A stretch of 64,000 bases of DNA from Coriaria nepalensis. Its lineage: Eukaryota > Streptophyta > Magnoliopsida > Cucurbitales > Coriariaceae. This document shows positions 34,311-46,581 of this stretch, in pieces (position 1 is the stretch's first letter; every line of letters starts with the position of its first letter). The notes beneath the pieces were generated by a model. It made no database searches. It had not been told where the DNA came from and was given only the letters and a program-made list of their open reading frames with translations. Made by a program: the position numbers and the translations under genes. Location of the stretch: assembly GCA_027186245.1 (NCBI GenBank), contig CP114493.1:8935501-8999500 (forward strand), in the 5' to 3' direction.

Positions 34311-36392
34311 ATGACTCAACATGAACATCAGGCTTATGATGAAGAAACTGCTAAGCAGAGGGCCATTGACGAATGGCTTCCCATCACTTCTTCTCGGAAC
34401 GCCAAATGGTGGTACTCTGCTTTTCACAACATCACGGCAATGGTTGGAGCCGGTGTTCTTAGTCTTCCTTATGCATTGTCAGAGCTCGGATGGTATATAT
34501 ATAAGTACATATATGTTTAATCTTTCTATATTTTCACACGTTTTATTTTCTACATCATACTTATTGCTGTGCATGTTTCCTAACTATTATCCACAGGGGC
34601 CCTGGTGTGACTATACTTATAATATCATGGGTCATCACCTTATACACGCTGTGGCAAATGGTTGAGATGCACGAAATGGTGCCTGGCAAGAGGTTTGATC
34701 GGTACCACGAGCTTGGACAATATGCCTTTGGCGAAAGGCTCGGGCTCTGGATTGTGGTGCCCCAACAAGTTGTTGTCGAGGTCGGGGTGAACATAGTCTA
34801 TATGGTCACTGGCGGACAATCTTTGAGGAAGTTTCACGACACGGTTTGCCCTGATTGCAAAGATATCCGACTTACCTATTGGATCCTGATTTTCGCTTCG
34901 GCACACTTCGTTCTATCCCATCTCCCTAACTTCAACTCCATCTCCATCATCTCATTAGCCGCTGCTGTCATGTCCCTGAGGTATGTAATCATGACACACG
35001 TCAAGTTAGATTTGTATATTATTTAACTGGGGATTTTTGGATGCACCATGTCAACCATGAAATGATAGATCATATCTACACATGTCACCCTCGCACGTAA
35101 CATTACACAACATATCTCGCATATGACATGGCTGTCGTATATCAATCTACAGTTGGCCGTTGACACAATCTACCCAAGTAGTTTTTTCCATTTCTTTTGA
35201 TTTGTAAAATCTAAATGAGAGATGCTTAATTAACTATATACGCAGTTATTCAACCATTGCATGGGCAGCCTCGATCAATAAGGGAGTTCAACCGGGTGTA
35301 AGCTACGAATATAGAGCTTCAACGGATACGGGAGCCGTTTTTAACTTCTTCAGTGGCTTAGGAGATGTAGCGTTTGCTTATGCCGGTCACAACGTAGTTT
35401 TGGAAATCCAAGCTACGATCCCATCCACTCCGGATAAGCCTTCTAAGGGACCAATGTGGAAAGGGGTTGTTGTTGCCTATATCGTAGTTGCATTGTGCTA
35501 CTTCCCCGTAGCTATTGCAGGGTACTACATTTTTGGAAACCAAGTTGCGGAAAACATTCTTATTTCTCTAGAGAAACCTGCTTGGCTCATTGCTGCTGCT
35601 AATCTATTTGTCATCATTCATGTCGTTGGAAGCTATCAGGTTGGTTATGAAATGATTCCTCTTTTAGGTATCATTTGCCTACGAACTTCGTTTGACTTTT
35701 TTCTTTTTCGCCCCTTTTGGTCGGGGCAACGGCAGATATATGCGATGGCTGTGTTTGATATGTTGGAAACTTTCTTGGTGAAGCAACTGAAATTCACACC
35801 TTCTTTCGCACTTAGGTTTTTTACCCGAACGATATACGTCGGTAAATGAGACATCATCAACTCTCACTTTCTTTCCATCTCTCTCCGACTCTCTCTTTCA
35901 CCCTTTGAACTCCTCTTATTGTTCATGGTTGCAGCATTCACAATGATAGTTGCTATGGCCATTCCTTTCTTTGGTGGTCTCCTCGGATTCTTCGGAGGAT
36001 TTGCTTTTGCCCCAACAACATACTTTGTAAGCAAAAGAGAAATCCTTTGACCGTCTTGACTACAAACAAAACCTGAAAAAACAGAAAAAATGTTAATCAT
36101 TGGCATTCGTTTTCGATCTTTTGCAGCTCCCCTGCATAATGTGGCTTGCCATCTACAAACCGAAAAGGTTCAGCCCATCTTGGTGCATGAATTGGGTAAA
36201 TATGCTTGACTAACTATGTCTCTATTGCATATAAACGTATATTTTAGGCATAATAAGTTTACCGTAACTCATTCTTTGGCAATGTGTGTTCAGATCTGCA
36301 TCATACTCGGACTTCTTCTGATGATCTTATCACCAATTGGGGCTCTAAGATCAATCGTTCTTCAAGCAAAGACCTACGAGTTCTTCTCATAG
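34311..36392 (+). CDS. LHT1: Lysine/histidine transporter LHT1-like, copy 1
   Basis: Seven exons: 34311-34492, 34597-34980, 35246-35639, 35736-35841, 35935-36026, 36127-36195 and 36294-36392. The open frame gives 441 residues, the usual length. LHT proteins are plasma-membrane H+-coupled amino-acid importers of the AAAP family, used for root uptake and mesophyll supply. Diagnostic blocks are [20 protein letters not shown] (first membrane helix), [38 protein letters not shown] and the C-terminal [20 protein letters not shown]. About ten or eleven hydrophobic helices are visible. I chose ATG 34311 ([10 protein letters not shown]); the frame stays open upstream but only with a non-ATG codon. It is the only intact gene of the 9.4-kb unit and is fully duplicated with its promoter. 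Confidence 0.93.
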
Positions 36393-37142
36393 AAAACTAC
36401 AAGAAGCATTGACTTGCTATGAAATCAAGCAGATGATGCACGACGAATTCTATACTTCCTGGAATCTAGTACACTGGTTTACGTGCAGAAGAAGTCTCGA
36501 AATTATAAGCCCAATTGAAATTTAATTTATTGCTTTGGCCAACAAAAAAAATCAATAATAATAATCATTTATTGATTCAGAATTAAGGTTGATCATTAAC
36601 ATCAAGTTGGTTGTGTGTACTTTTTATCAGCATAAGTAACATATTGGGTTTTTTTTTTTTTTTTTAATAAATAATTTAGATGAACCTTAATATTAACTTA
36701 GTTTAGAAAGTAGACCCAATTGAATTCCAAATATAAGTAGAGGGGTCAAAAATAGAAAACGGTAAATATACGGGGCCAAAAAAAAATTACTCAAACTTGA
36801 GCTTGGCCAAATTGATTATTAACTTAATTAATTCTATAATGTGCTTCAATAATATTATTATAAAAAATTATAAAAATAAAAATAAAAAAGAAAAACAACA
36901 ACCTTATTGTTATTATCAACATGTTTATTTTAATCATAGAAACAAGAGTTTGAATTGTTTAGAATTTGTGCAATGGTAGCGGAGGAGACAAAGCTTCATG
37001 CAAATTATGGCGGACTTAACAAACCTTAAAAAATGTCGTTTTCATCGTCTTGTCCCTCTACTTCTCTCCTTCAACCTCCGTCCCATCCTGTCTCACGGAC
37101 TGATTGTTAGTCTGGTTCCCTTCTGCGTTTCCTCCCTACAAC
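36393..37142. other. Spacer between LHT1-like and PRUNE-like 5' end
   Basis: 3' flank of the LHT1-like gene, AT-rich, with a T run at 36649-36665, then the leader of the PRUNE-like gene. No other gene. Confidence 0.5.
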
Positions 37143-37325
37143 ATGAGATCTATGAAAAACATGATTCCTTCTTCTGCTCATGATCAGGAAGTCCCATATG
37201 TCCGCAACAGAGAGAATCCATTCTTCAATGGACTGCTAAGAGGTGATGACGACCAGTTGGTTCCTAAGAAAGTGGGAAGGCAACGGCTAGTTTTTGTGGG
37301 CTCCAGCGATTTCCTTAGAACCTGA
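37143..37325 (+). pseudogene. PRUNE-like 5' fragment fused at duplication junction
   Basis: Bases 37143-37268 are identical to the first 42 codons of the intact gene at 46582. At AAAG (37269-37272) the sequence switches to the DNA lying upstream of MAD2 (27830 onward), adding about 18 foreign codons and a stop at 37325. The chimeric product would be about 60 residues without any DHH domain. The 5' flanking promoter is duplicated, so it may be transcribed. Confidence 0.85.
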
Positions 37326-37586
37326 ATCGTCAACGGTAAAAATGTTGGGCCATCTTGTACGGACACGTAGACAATGGATTCAATTTTAAGAGGAAAAGAA
37401 AAGGTCTTCATTAGCAAAGGTATGGACTGAACCCATCTGTTTGGTCTTCTATTGAGTTGGGCCCGTTTAGAGAGTCCAATTATTGAGCCCAACTTTACTT
37501 CTTGCAACATATTGGGTCCTTTGTAAGCAAAAGGGCATTTCATTACCAAAACAGTTGCAGATTGAAAAAAGGAAAGAGATTATTGT

Positions 37587-37721
37587 ATTCCAAGCAGCCT
37601 GCCTTCCTTTTCATTTCATAGAGAAAGGAGAAGGGAATTCCCTTTTAACCAAAAAAGTCCATAGCTTTAGAAGTCTATTCCTTTCTCCATGAAAGAAAAA
37701 AGAAGGCAGGCTGCTTGGAAT
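37587..37721 (+). ncRNA. Long hairpin, second copy
   Basis: Identical to 28148-28282 at an offset of 9,439: arms ATTCCAAGCAGCCTGCC and GGCAGGCTGCTTGGAAT with a loop of about 45 nt. Here it lies about 250 bp downstream of the junction ORF. Confidence 0.4.
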
Positions 37722-38872
37722 GTTACAAGTGGGTGGTCCTCTGCCACAATCTCTTCCCTTTTCAAGCTGCAAAATGTAATAAAGATAAGTTAAAGCCTGA
37801 CTTTCCCTTCGTCAACCATATATCGACACTATGCTTTCACCCTTTTCTTATTGAGAAATTCTTGTGTGTTTCTCAACTGTGTCACTTTCAAACCATTACA
37901 TCATACATCACAATCACATCAAGCTTGTGTATATGATTGAGAAGAATCAGTCTACTATAGATACGTTTTACCCAAAAATTTCTCCTCCTCATTACAGTTC
38001 CTTTAACATCAATGCAGGCTGATCGATCCACTATTTACTAAGGGATGGATAACTTTTAGTGTTTAAATGATATTAGAGTTTTATACAGGTTCATGATTGC
38101 ACATAAAGTGTTTGTAACAATGTCAAAGTGAATATACAGATAGAATATACCCTTTGATTGGAAAGCCAGATAGTAATGAGTAGAGAGACGCAACTATCTT
38201 AGTAATTGATATTTTCTAGCTTAGATAATATATTTCTATTATGATCATGTTGATATTTAATATTTTTTGTCTTCTTGCATGCTAAGTTCACATTATATCA
38301 ATTTTTTTAATGGGAATGTGTTCCAAAACTAGAGTTTAGATATAAAGCTTGAATTTGGACCAACTTTCTTATTTATATTATAAGGTAAACAAGATTCTGT
38401 TTCTATGATAATAATGCTTGGATAAGCAAGAGTTTCAGACTACCAAAAAATTCCTTGAAATGAAGACATGTCGAAGACATATTGAAGACATTCTAAGGTC
38501 GCTAGTCAAAAAGATTATACTAAACTATTGTGGTTGGTGGATTGATAAGTGGGGTTGTTTGGATTCTGGTCCCATGTCCCATGTTACTAAACTATAGTCC
38601 AGAAGATACTCAATAAAGGATAGAGATGGGCAGATGAAAGAGTTGAGATAAAGATTCTCATGATGTTGATAGATTCCTTCTTAATTTATGTGAATACAAT
38701 CCCAAGTCCACGTACTCACTATGTGTAAAGCACTCATTGAAACACTCACATGTTCTCATGTTATTCCTCTTCTTTTATAAAAACTCACAATAAAGGATTT
38801 ATCCCTTTTGTCTTCAACCTTTGTTGTTTATTATATATTAATTTGTATTTGCTTCTTTTCCTCTTTTAAACC

Positions 38873-41699
38873 ATGTTACTGATATCAAGCATCCCATTGA
38901 TGGATATCTTCTTGGGGATTATCAGCTTTGCATTCTTCGTAGGATTTATCATGTGGGTTTTACTAGATACATGGAAGAAACAGAGGAGGGGTGATAGAGA
39001 TGGAATCATTGGTCATTTGACAAATACAGATTCAAGAATCTCCAGAAGTTTTACATGGATTACTCTTCTTTCTAATACTATAATCTCAGTTATTTATATC
39101 AGCTTTATTTGCTATGAGTATTGGTATCAAAGAAGTATAAGCTTGAAATCACTCATCTCAGCCTTAACATGGATTTTAGCCACTGCTTTATTTGCAGCAG
39201 AGAAGATGGCCTTTGGTTCTCATTTTTTATGCTTTGTTTTGTTTGTCCTTTTATTTTCTCACCTTCTTGAAACCATCCCTTCATTTCCCTTTTCCTCTGC
39301 CACGAGTTAAATTTGTAGATTTTGCTTCTTTCCCTTTCTTGATAACTATATGTTTCACTGCTTTAAGAGAAAATAGTTATCACTTCAACAAACACAATGA
39401 ACTTGAAAACTCACTACTCGAGAAAGAGAATAATGGCTCTTCAGAAGACATTAATGATGCTTTCACTGATGCTGGAGTCTGGAGTAAACTTACATTTCAA
39501 TGGTTGAACCCACTTTTGGAAAAGGGAAGAGCTCAAAAGCTTGAATTTGGTCATATCCCTCCTGTTCCTCGATCCGAAACAGCGGAAAATGCTTTCTCGT
39601 TCCTCAAAGAATCTATTCGGAAAGAGAAATTTATTTCATCTTCATTGCCAAAAGCTATAGTTGAATTTGTTTGGAAATCCTTGGCCGTAACTGCCATATT
39701 TGCAGGTAACTAAAACAAAAATTATATTCATACACAATCTTTTCTACTTGTTCTTGTATCATTTTTCTTGAATGCTTCTTTCTGACTGTTAAAACTTCTT
39801 ATAGGAATCAACACAATAGCATACTACATGAATCCTTTGTTAATCACAAACTTTGTGGATAACTTGTTGGAAAAGAGTGATAATTCAAGCTCTCATTATG
39901 GCTTAGTTCTAGCATTCTTCTTCTTCTCTGCCAAAATGGTAGAGTCAATATCTCAAAGGCACTGGTACTTTGGTACTCATAGAATCGGTATAAGGGTAAG
40001 GGCAGCTCTTGCAATACTGATTTACAAGAAATCTATATCGACCAATTATGGGGGTCGAAATGATGGAAAATTTGTAAATTTAATCAATGTAGATGTGGAA
40101 AGAGTTGGAGATTTCAGTTTGTATATCCATGGAGATTGGGTGCCTCCCATGCAAGTTATCCTAGCACAGATCATCCTTTACAAGAATCTCGGGCCTGCCC
40201 CTTCAGTTGCTGCTCTCTTAGCAACGATTTTTGTGATGATAGGAAATACACCTTTGGCCAATAGACAAAAAATACTTCATTCCAAGATCATGGAAGCAAA
40301 AGATTCCAGAATTAAATTAACATCAAAGACTTTAAAGAACATGAACATGTTGAAACTCCAATCATGGGAAACTACATTCTTGAAGAAAGTACTTGAACGC
40401 AGAGAAACGGAAAGAAGCTGGTTGAAGAGATACCTCTATACATGCTCGGGTGTAACTTTTCTCTTCTGGGTTTCCCCTACTTTAGTTTCGTTGTTACTTT
40501 CGGAGCATGCATTGTGTTGAAAACTCCATTAACAACAGGTAAGGCTCTCTCTTAACTACTTTTCAAATTCTTCAAGAACCTATCTATAATCTACCCGAGA
40601 TAATTTCCATGATCGCTCAAACAAAAGTCTCATTGATCGCATCCAAGAGTTCGTCCGAGATGACGATCAGAACAAGATAATGAATAGTCTTAAATCGAAA
40701 GAATCCGATGTGATGATAGAAATGGAGGTAGGGGGATTTTCTTGGGAAGCAAGTAATCACAATTCAAGGAAACCTACTGTAAAAATTACAGAGAAGATGA
40801 AGATAATGAAAGGGTACAAGGTAGCAGTTTGTGGATCAGTTGGATCGGGAAAATCGAGCCTACTTTGTAGTATCCTAGGTGAGATTCCGAGGATTTCTGG
40901 GATGGGAATGAAGTTTATGGAACCAAAGCTTATTTTCCTCAGAGTGCTTGGATTCAATCAGGCACGGTAAGAGAGAATGTGCTGTTCGGAAAGGAAATGG
41001 ATGTGGTGTTCTACAAGGATGTTCTAGAAGCTTGTGCTTTGAACATGGATATTAAATTTTGGATCAATCGAGAACTTACCATGGTAGATGAGAGAGGGAT
41101 GAACTTGAGTGGAGGACAAAAGCAGAGGATTCAATTAGCAAGAGCATTATATAGTGATTCAGATGTATATTTCCTTGACGATCCTTTCGTGTTGTGGATG
41201 CACTAACCAGTACACATCTTTTCAAGGCAAGAAAAAAAAAAAAAAAGGTTTCTTGACTTCTTCTCTTCATTGTATTAATTAGTTTGCTGATAAGTTGGGA
41301 TATCATTTTCAGAGATGTCTAATGCAACTCTTGTCTGAAAAGACTGGTTTATACTACCCATCAGTTAGAATTCCTATAAACCGCAGATCTTGTTCTGGTA
41401 ATTTACTAAACACTTTCTTCTTCCTTTTTTTTTTTTTTTTTTTTTCAATCTGTTTTTTGCTCTTTGCATAATAGTAAAATATATGTCATCTTTCTTATTT
41501 GTAGGTGATGAGAAGTGGTGAGATTGTTCAGTCGGGAAGTATGTGGATCTAATAGCAGATTCGAGTGGTGAACTTGCTAGCTAAATCACTGCTCATAGAA
41601 GATCATTAAACCAAGTTAAACAGCAGAAAGGAGAAAACACTTCAGAAAAAATTCAACCATTCTTCTTCTTCTACAGTGCAGTCTTAGCACTTCCCAAAA
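38873..41699 (+). pseudogene. ABCC transporter relic, second copy
   Basis: Same content and the same frameshifts as 29434-32260, including Walker A GSVGSGKSS at about 40830 and LSGGQKQR at about 41107. Sharing of all lesions means the gene was already dead when the unit was duplicated. Confidence 0.85.
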
Positions 41700-41735
41700 G
41701 GTGAAGATTTTCTTCAGACACTACAATCACAACAC

Positions 41736-43079
41736 TTGACGAAAGTTTCAGACATTGATATCATCATTGCCAAAGTTCATGGAGCAAGTGATGATAATGA
41801 AGCTTTTCACTCCCATGAACTTGTCTACAAGCTGCTATGCCAGTTCAAGGATGATTGGAAATCAGCATTGGGTGTTTTTAGATGGACCGGGTCAAAATCG
41901 GGCTATAAACACAATCCCGAATTGTATGATTTGATTTTGGATACTTTAGGCAAAACAAAGCAAATGGATAAGATGAGAGCTTTGTTAGGAGAAATGAATG
42001 AAGTCCGTCTCGTCACACTTCATACCATAGCTAAGGTTATGAGAAGGTTTGCAGGTGCTGGCCAATGGGAAGATGCCGCATATACATTCGACGATTTGGG
42101 AACTTTTGGTTTGGAGAAGAACACTGAATCGATGAACTTTGTTGGACACTTTGCAAAGAGAGGAAAGTTGAACAAGTTCGAGATATCTGTTATAAGCTGA
42201 AATTACATATTTCTCCAAGCGCTCGCACGTTTAACATTTTTATTCACGGGTGGTGCAAAGTGAAAAGAGTAGAAGAAGCACATTGGACTATTGAAGAAAT
42301 GAAGGGACAGGATTTTCTTCCTTGTGTCATAAGTTATTCTACTATCTGCCACCATGGCAATTTCGGAAAAGTCTATGAGATGCTTGATGAAATGGAAGTT
42401 CAAGGATGTAAACCGAATATCGTTATGTACACTAGTTTCATGTGCTATCTAGCAAAATCGGAGAAGTTCAAGGAAGCTCTAGAAGTTTCCAAGAGGATGG
42501 AATTATCTGTGTGCAAACCCAATACTCTTTTTTACAACTCATTGATCCACATATTACGAAAGCCAGTAAAGTAGGAGAAGTGGTTTGTCTGCTTGAGGTG
42601 GAGATGCGGAGAAATGGGATGCCACCAGATACATCGATACGCGATACGATGATTGAGATGTTTTGTTATAACGGTCAAGATCAGATGGCCTGAAATCTAG
42701 TCAAGGAGATGGAGAATTCAGAGGTATGTATAAAACCGGATGTATAGACGTATCACCCTTTACTTAAATCTTGTTCAAAATTCGGAAAGATAGAGAATAG
42801 GTTGCTGAGAGTTATTGGATGATATGGTTAATAAACATCATCTTAGTCTTAATTTATCAACTTATGTGCTCTTGATTCATGGGCTCTGTCGGGCGAATAG
42901 ATATAAGTGGGCGTACGAGTTCTTTGATGAGATGATTGGGAAGGAAATAATGCCGAGATATGTGACATGCCGTTTGCTTTGGTTTTAATGTGACAGGCCG
43001 AGATATGTGACATGCCGAATAGCTAAACAATATGACTGAAAAGGCCGATAGGATTGAAGATGTCATGAAGAAATTGTAG
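41736..43079 (+). pseudogene. PPR gene relic, second copy
   Basis: Same sequence and the same lesions as 32297-33640, with readable repeats at 41736-42200 and 42260-42574 in different frames. Confidence 0.85.
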
Positions 43080-43636
43080 AATATGTCCTAAATTAACAAG
43101 ATATGTGCATTTTTATGTCAACAATAGATTAATTTGTAATGCTGGAATTGGTTTTAATATATTCACCTCCCCAATTCTCTCTTTTTATTTTTGGTAAATG
43201 ATATTATGTCAAAAATAACTAAAAAAATGTAACATTTTGATGTTTTTTTTTTTTTGCCCATATATATCAAAATGCTTCTAATGTAAGGAGAATGTCAAAT
43301 AGTTGCACTTGAAAGAAAATTGTCGAGAAATTCGTTAGGAAAAGCTCTACTTTGAAGCATGCCAACGAAATCGGAATACCATAAACTTGGTCCTTCCCCT
43401 CCACCCCTTTCAAAACACCGAACAGACCAGAGCAAGTACCCGAAATAGCCTATTTTGTAGTCTTTCAGACAAAGAGAGCACACTTGACCATGTTCAACAG
43501 AAGCGCACAGCTAATTAAAAAAAAAAAAGGTGAGAAATATTAGCTAAAACAGCCAACTGTCACAGTTGGACATTACTTGCTGCCATTAGTGGTGTTCCTT
43601 AAAAATCTACAAATATGACTGTTTCAATGTCGGAGG

Positions 43637-43644
43637 CTATAAAT
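43637..43644 (+). promoter_or_regulatory. TATA box of LHT1-like gene, copy 2
   Basis: CTATAAAT, identical in sequence and spacing to the element at 34198, about 105 bp before the ATG at 43750. Confidence 0.5.
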
Positions 43645-43749
43645 TCATCACTCCCTCCAGAGGGCCTGTAGCTGATCGGTACGTACTCCAACAAATCTTT
43701 TTTTTTTTTTGGTTGGCTAGTGTTCTTGCCGCTCCTAGCTTCAGACGCA

Positions 43750-45831
43750 ATGACTCAACATGAACATCAGGCTTATGATGAAGAAACTGCTAAGCAGAGG
43801 GCCATTGACGAATGGCTTCCCATCACTTCTTCTCGGAACGCCAAATGGTGGTACTCTGCTTTTCACAACATCACGGCAATGGTTGGAGCCGGTGTTCTTA
43901 GTCTTCCTTATGCATTGTCAGAGCTCGGATGGTATATATATAAGTACATATATGTTTAATCTTTCTATATTTTCACACGTTTTATTTTCTACATCATACT
44001 TATTGCTGTGCATGTTTCCTAACTATTATCCACAGGGGCCCTGGTGTGACTATACTTATAATATCATGGGTCATCACCTTATACACGCTGTGGCAAATGG
44101 TTGAGATGCACGAAATGGTGCCTGGCAAGAGGTTTGATCGGTACCACGAGCTTGGACAATATGCCTTTGGCGAAAGGCTCGGGCTCTGGATTGTGGTGCC
44201 CCAACAAGTTGTTGTCGAGGTCGGGGTGAACATAGTCTATATGGTCACTGGCGGACAATCTTTGAGGAAGTTTCACGACACGGTTTGCCCTGATTGCAAA
44301 GATATCCGACTTACCTATTGGATCCTGATTTTCGCTTCGGCACACTTCGTTCTATCCCATCTCCCTAACTTCAACTCCATCTCCATCATCTCATTAGCCG
44401 CTGCTGTCATGTCCCTGAGGTATGTAATCATGACACACGTCAAGTTAGATTTGTATATTATTTAACTGGGGATTTTTGGATGCACCATGTCAACCATGAA
44501 ATGATAGATCATATCTACACATGTCACCCTCGCACGTAACATTACACAACATATCTCGCATATGACATGGCTGTCGTATATCAATCTACAGTTGGCCGTT
44601 GACACAATCTACCCAAGTAGTTTTTTCCATTTCTTTTGATTTGTAAAATCTAAATGAGAGATGCTTAATTAACTATATACGCAGTTATTCAACCATTGCA
44701 TGGGCAGCCTCGATCAATAAGGGAGTTCAACCGGGTGTAAGCTACGAATATAGAGCTTCAACGGATACGGGAGCCGTTTTTAACTTCTTCAGTGGCTTAG
44801 GAGATGTAGCGTTTGCTTATGCCGGTCACAACGTAGTTTTGGAAATCCAAGCTACGATCCCATCCACTCCGGATAAGCCTTCTAAGGGACCAATGTGGAA
44901 AGGGGTTGTTGTTGCCTATATCGTAGTTGCATTGTGCTACTTCCCCGTAGCTATTGCAGGGTACTACATTTTTGGAAACCAAGTTGCGGAAAACATTCTT
45001 ATTTCTCTAGAGAAACCTGCTTGGCTCATTGCTGCTGCTAATCTATTTGTCATCATTCATGTCGTTGGAAGCTATCAGGTTGGTTATGAAATGATTCCTC
45101 TTTTAGGTATCATTTGCCTACGAACTTCGTTTGACTTTTTTCTTTTTCGCCCCTTTTGGTCGGGGCAACGGCAGATATATGCGATGGCTGTGTTTGATAT
45201 GTTGGAAACTTTCTTGGTGAAGCAACTGAAATTCACACCTTCTTTCGCACTTAGGTTTTTTACCCGAACGATATACGTCGGTAAATGAGACATCATCAAC
45301 TCTCACTTTCTTTCCATCTCTCTCCGACTCTCTCTTTCACCCTTTGAACTCCTCTTATTGTTCATGGTTGCAGCATTCACAATGATAGTTGCTATGGCCA
45401 TTCCTTTCTTTGGTGGTCTCCTCGGATTCTTCGGAGGATTTGCTTTTGCCCCAACAACATACTTTGTAAGCAAAAGAGAAATCCTTTGACCGTCTTGACT
45501 ACAAACAAAACCTGAAAAAACAGAAAAAATGTTAATCATTGGCATTCGTTTTCGATCTTTTGCAGCTCCCCTGCATAATGTGGCTTGCCATCTACAAACC
45601 GAAAAGGTTCAGCCCATCTTGGTGCATGAATTGGGTAAATATGCTTGACTAACTATGTCTCTATTGCATATAAACGTATATTTTAGGCATAATAAGTTTA
45701 CCGTAACTCATTCTTTGGCAATGTGTGTTCAGATCTGCATCATACTCGGACTTCTTCTGATGATCTTATCACCAATTGGGGCTCTAAGATCAATCGTTCT
45801 TCAAGCAAAGACCTACGAGTTCTTCTCATAG
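43750..45831 (+). CDS. LHT1: Lysine/histidine transporter LHT1-like, copy 2
   Basis: Exons 43750-43931, 44036-44419, 44685-45078, 45175-45280, 45374-45465, 45566-45634 and 45733-45831 give the same 441-residue protein as copy 1, introns included. The upstream region is also identical for several kilobases, so both copies should be expressed alike. The functional consequence would be a doubled dose of an H+/amino-acid importer. If the duplication is an assembly artefact there is only one gene. Confidence 0.92.
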
Positions 45832-46581
45832 AAAACTACAAGAAGCATTGACTTGCTATGAAATCAAGCAGATGATGCACGACGAATTCTATACTTCCTG
45901 GAATCTAGTACACTGGTTTACGTGCAGAAGAAGTCTCGAAATTATAAGCCCAATTGAAATTTAATTTATTGCTTTGGCCAACAAAAAAAATCAATAATAA
46001 TAATCATTTATTGATTCAGAATTAAGGTTGATCATTAACATCAAGTTGGTTGTGTGTACTTTTTATCAGCATAAGTAACATATTGGGTTTTTTTTTTTTT
46101 TTTTAATAAATAATTTAGATGAACCTTAATATTAACTTAGTTTAGAAAGTAGACCCAATTGAATTCCAAATATAAGTAGAGGGGTCAAAAATAGAAAACG
46201 GTAAATATACGGGGCCAAAAAAAAATTACTCAAACTTGAGCTTGGCCAAATTGATTATTAACTTAATTAATTCTATAATGTGCTTCAATAATATTATTAT
46301 AAAAAATTATAAAAATAAAAATAAAAAAGAAAAACAACAACCTTATTGTTATTATCAACATGTTTATTTTAATCATAGAAACAAGAGTTTGAATTGTTTA
46401 GAATTTGTGCAATGGTAGCGGAGGAGACAAAGCTTCATGCAAATTATGGCGGACTTAACAAACCTTAAAAAATGTCGTTTTCATCGTCTTGTCCCTCTAC
46501 TTCTCTCCTTCAACCTCCGTCCCATCCTGTCTCACGGACTGATTGTTAGTCTGGTTCCCTTCTGCGTTTCCTCCCTACAAC

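Larger units (their letters stand above)
27830..37268 (+). repeat. Tandem 9,439-bp duplication, copy 1
   Basis: Position x in this copy corresponds to x+9439 in 37269-46707. Every stretch I compared is identical, including homopolymer lengths and intron sequence. Contents: the hairpin at 28148, ABCC relic, PPR relic, intact LHT1-like gene and the first 126 coding bases of the PRUNE-like gene. The outer flanks are unique, so the event is a simple head-to-tail duplication. Confidence 0.93.
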
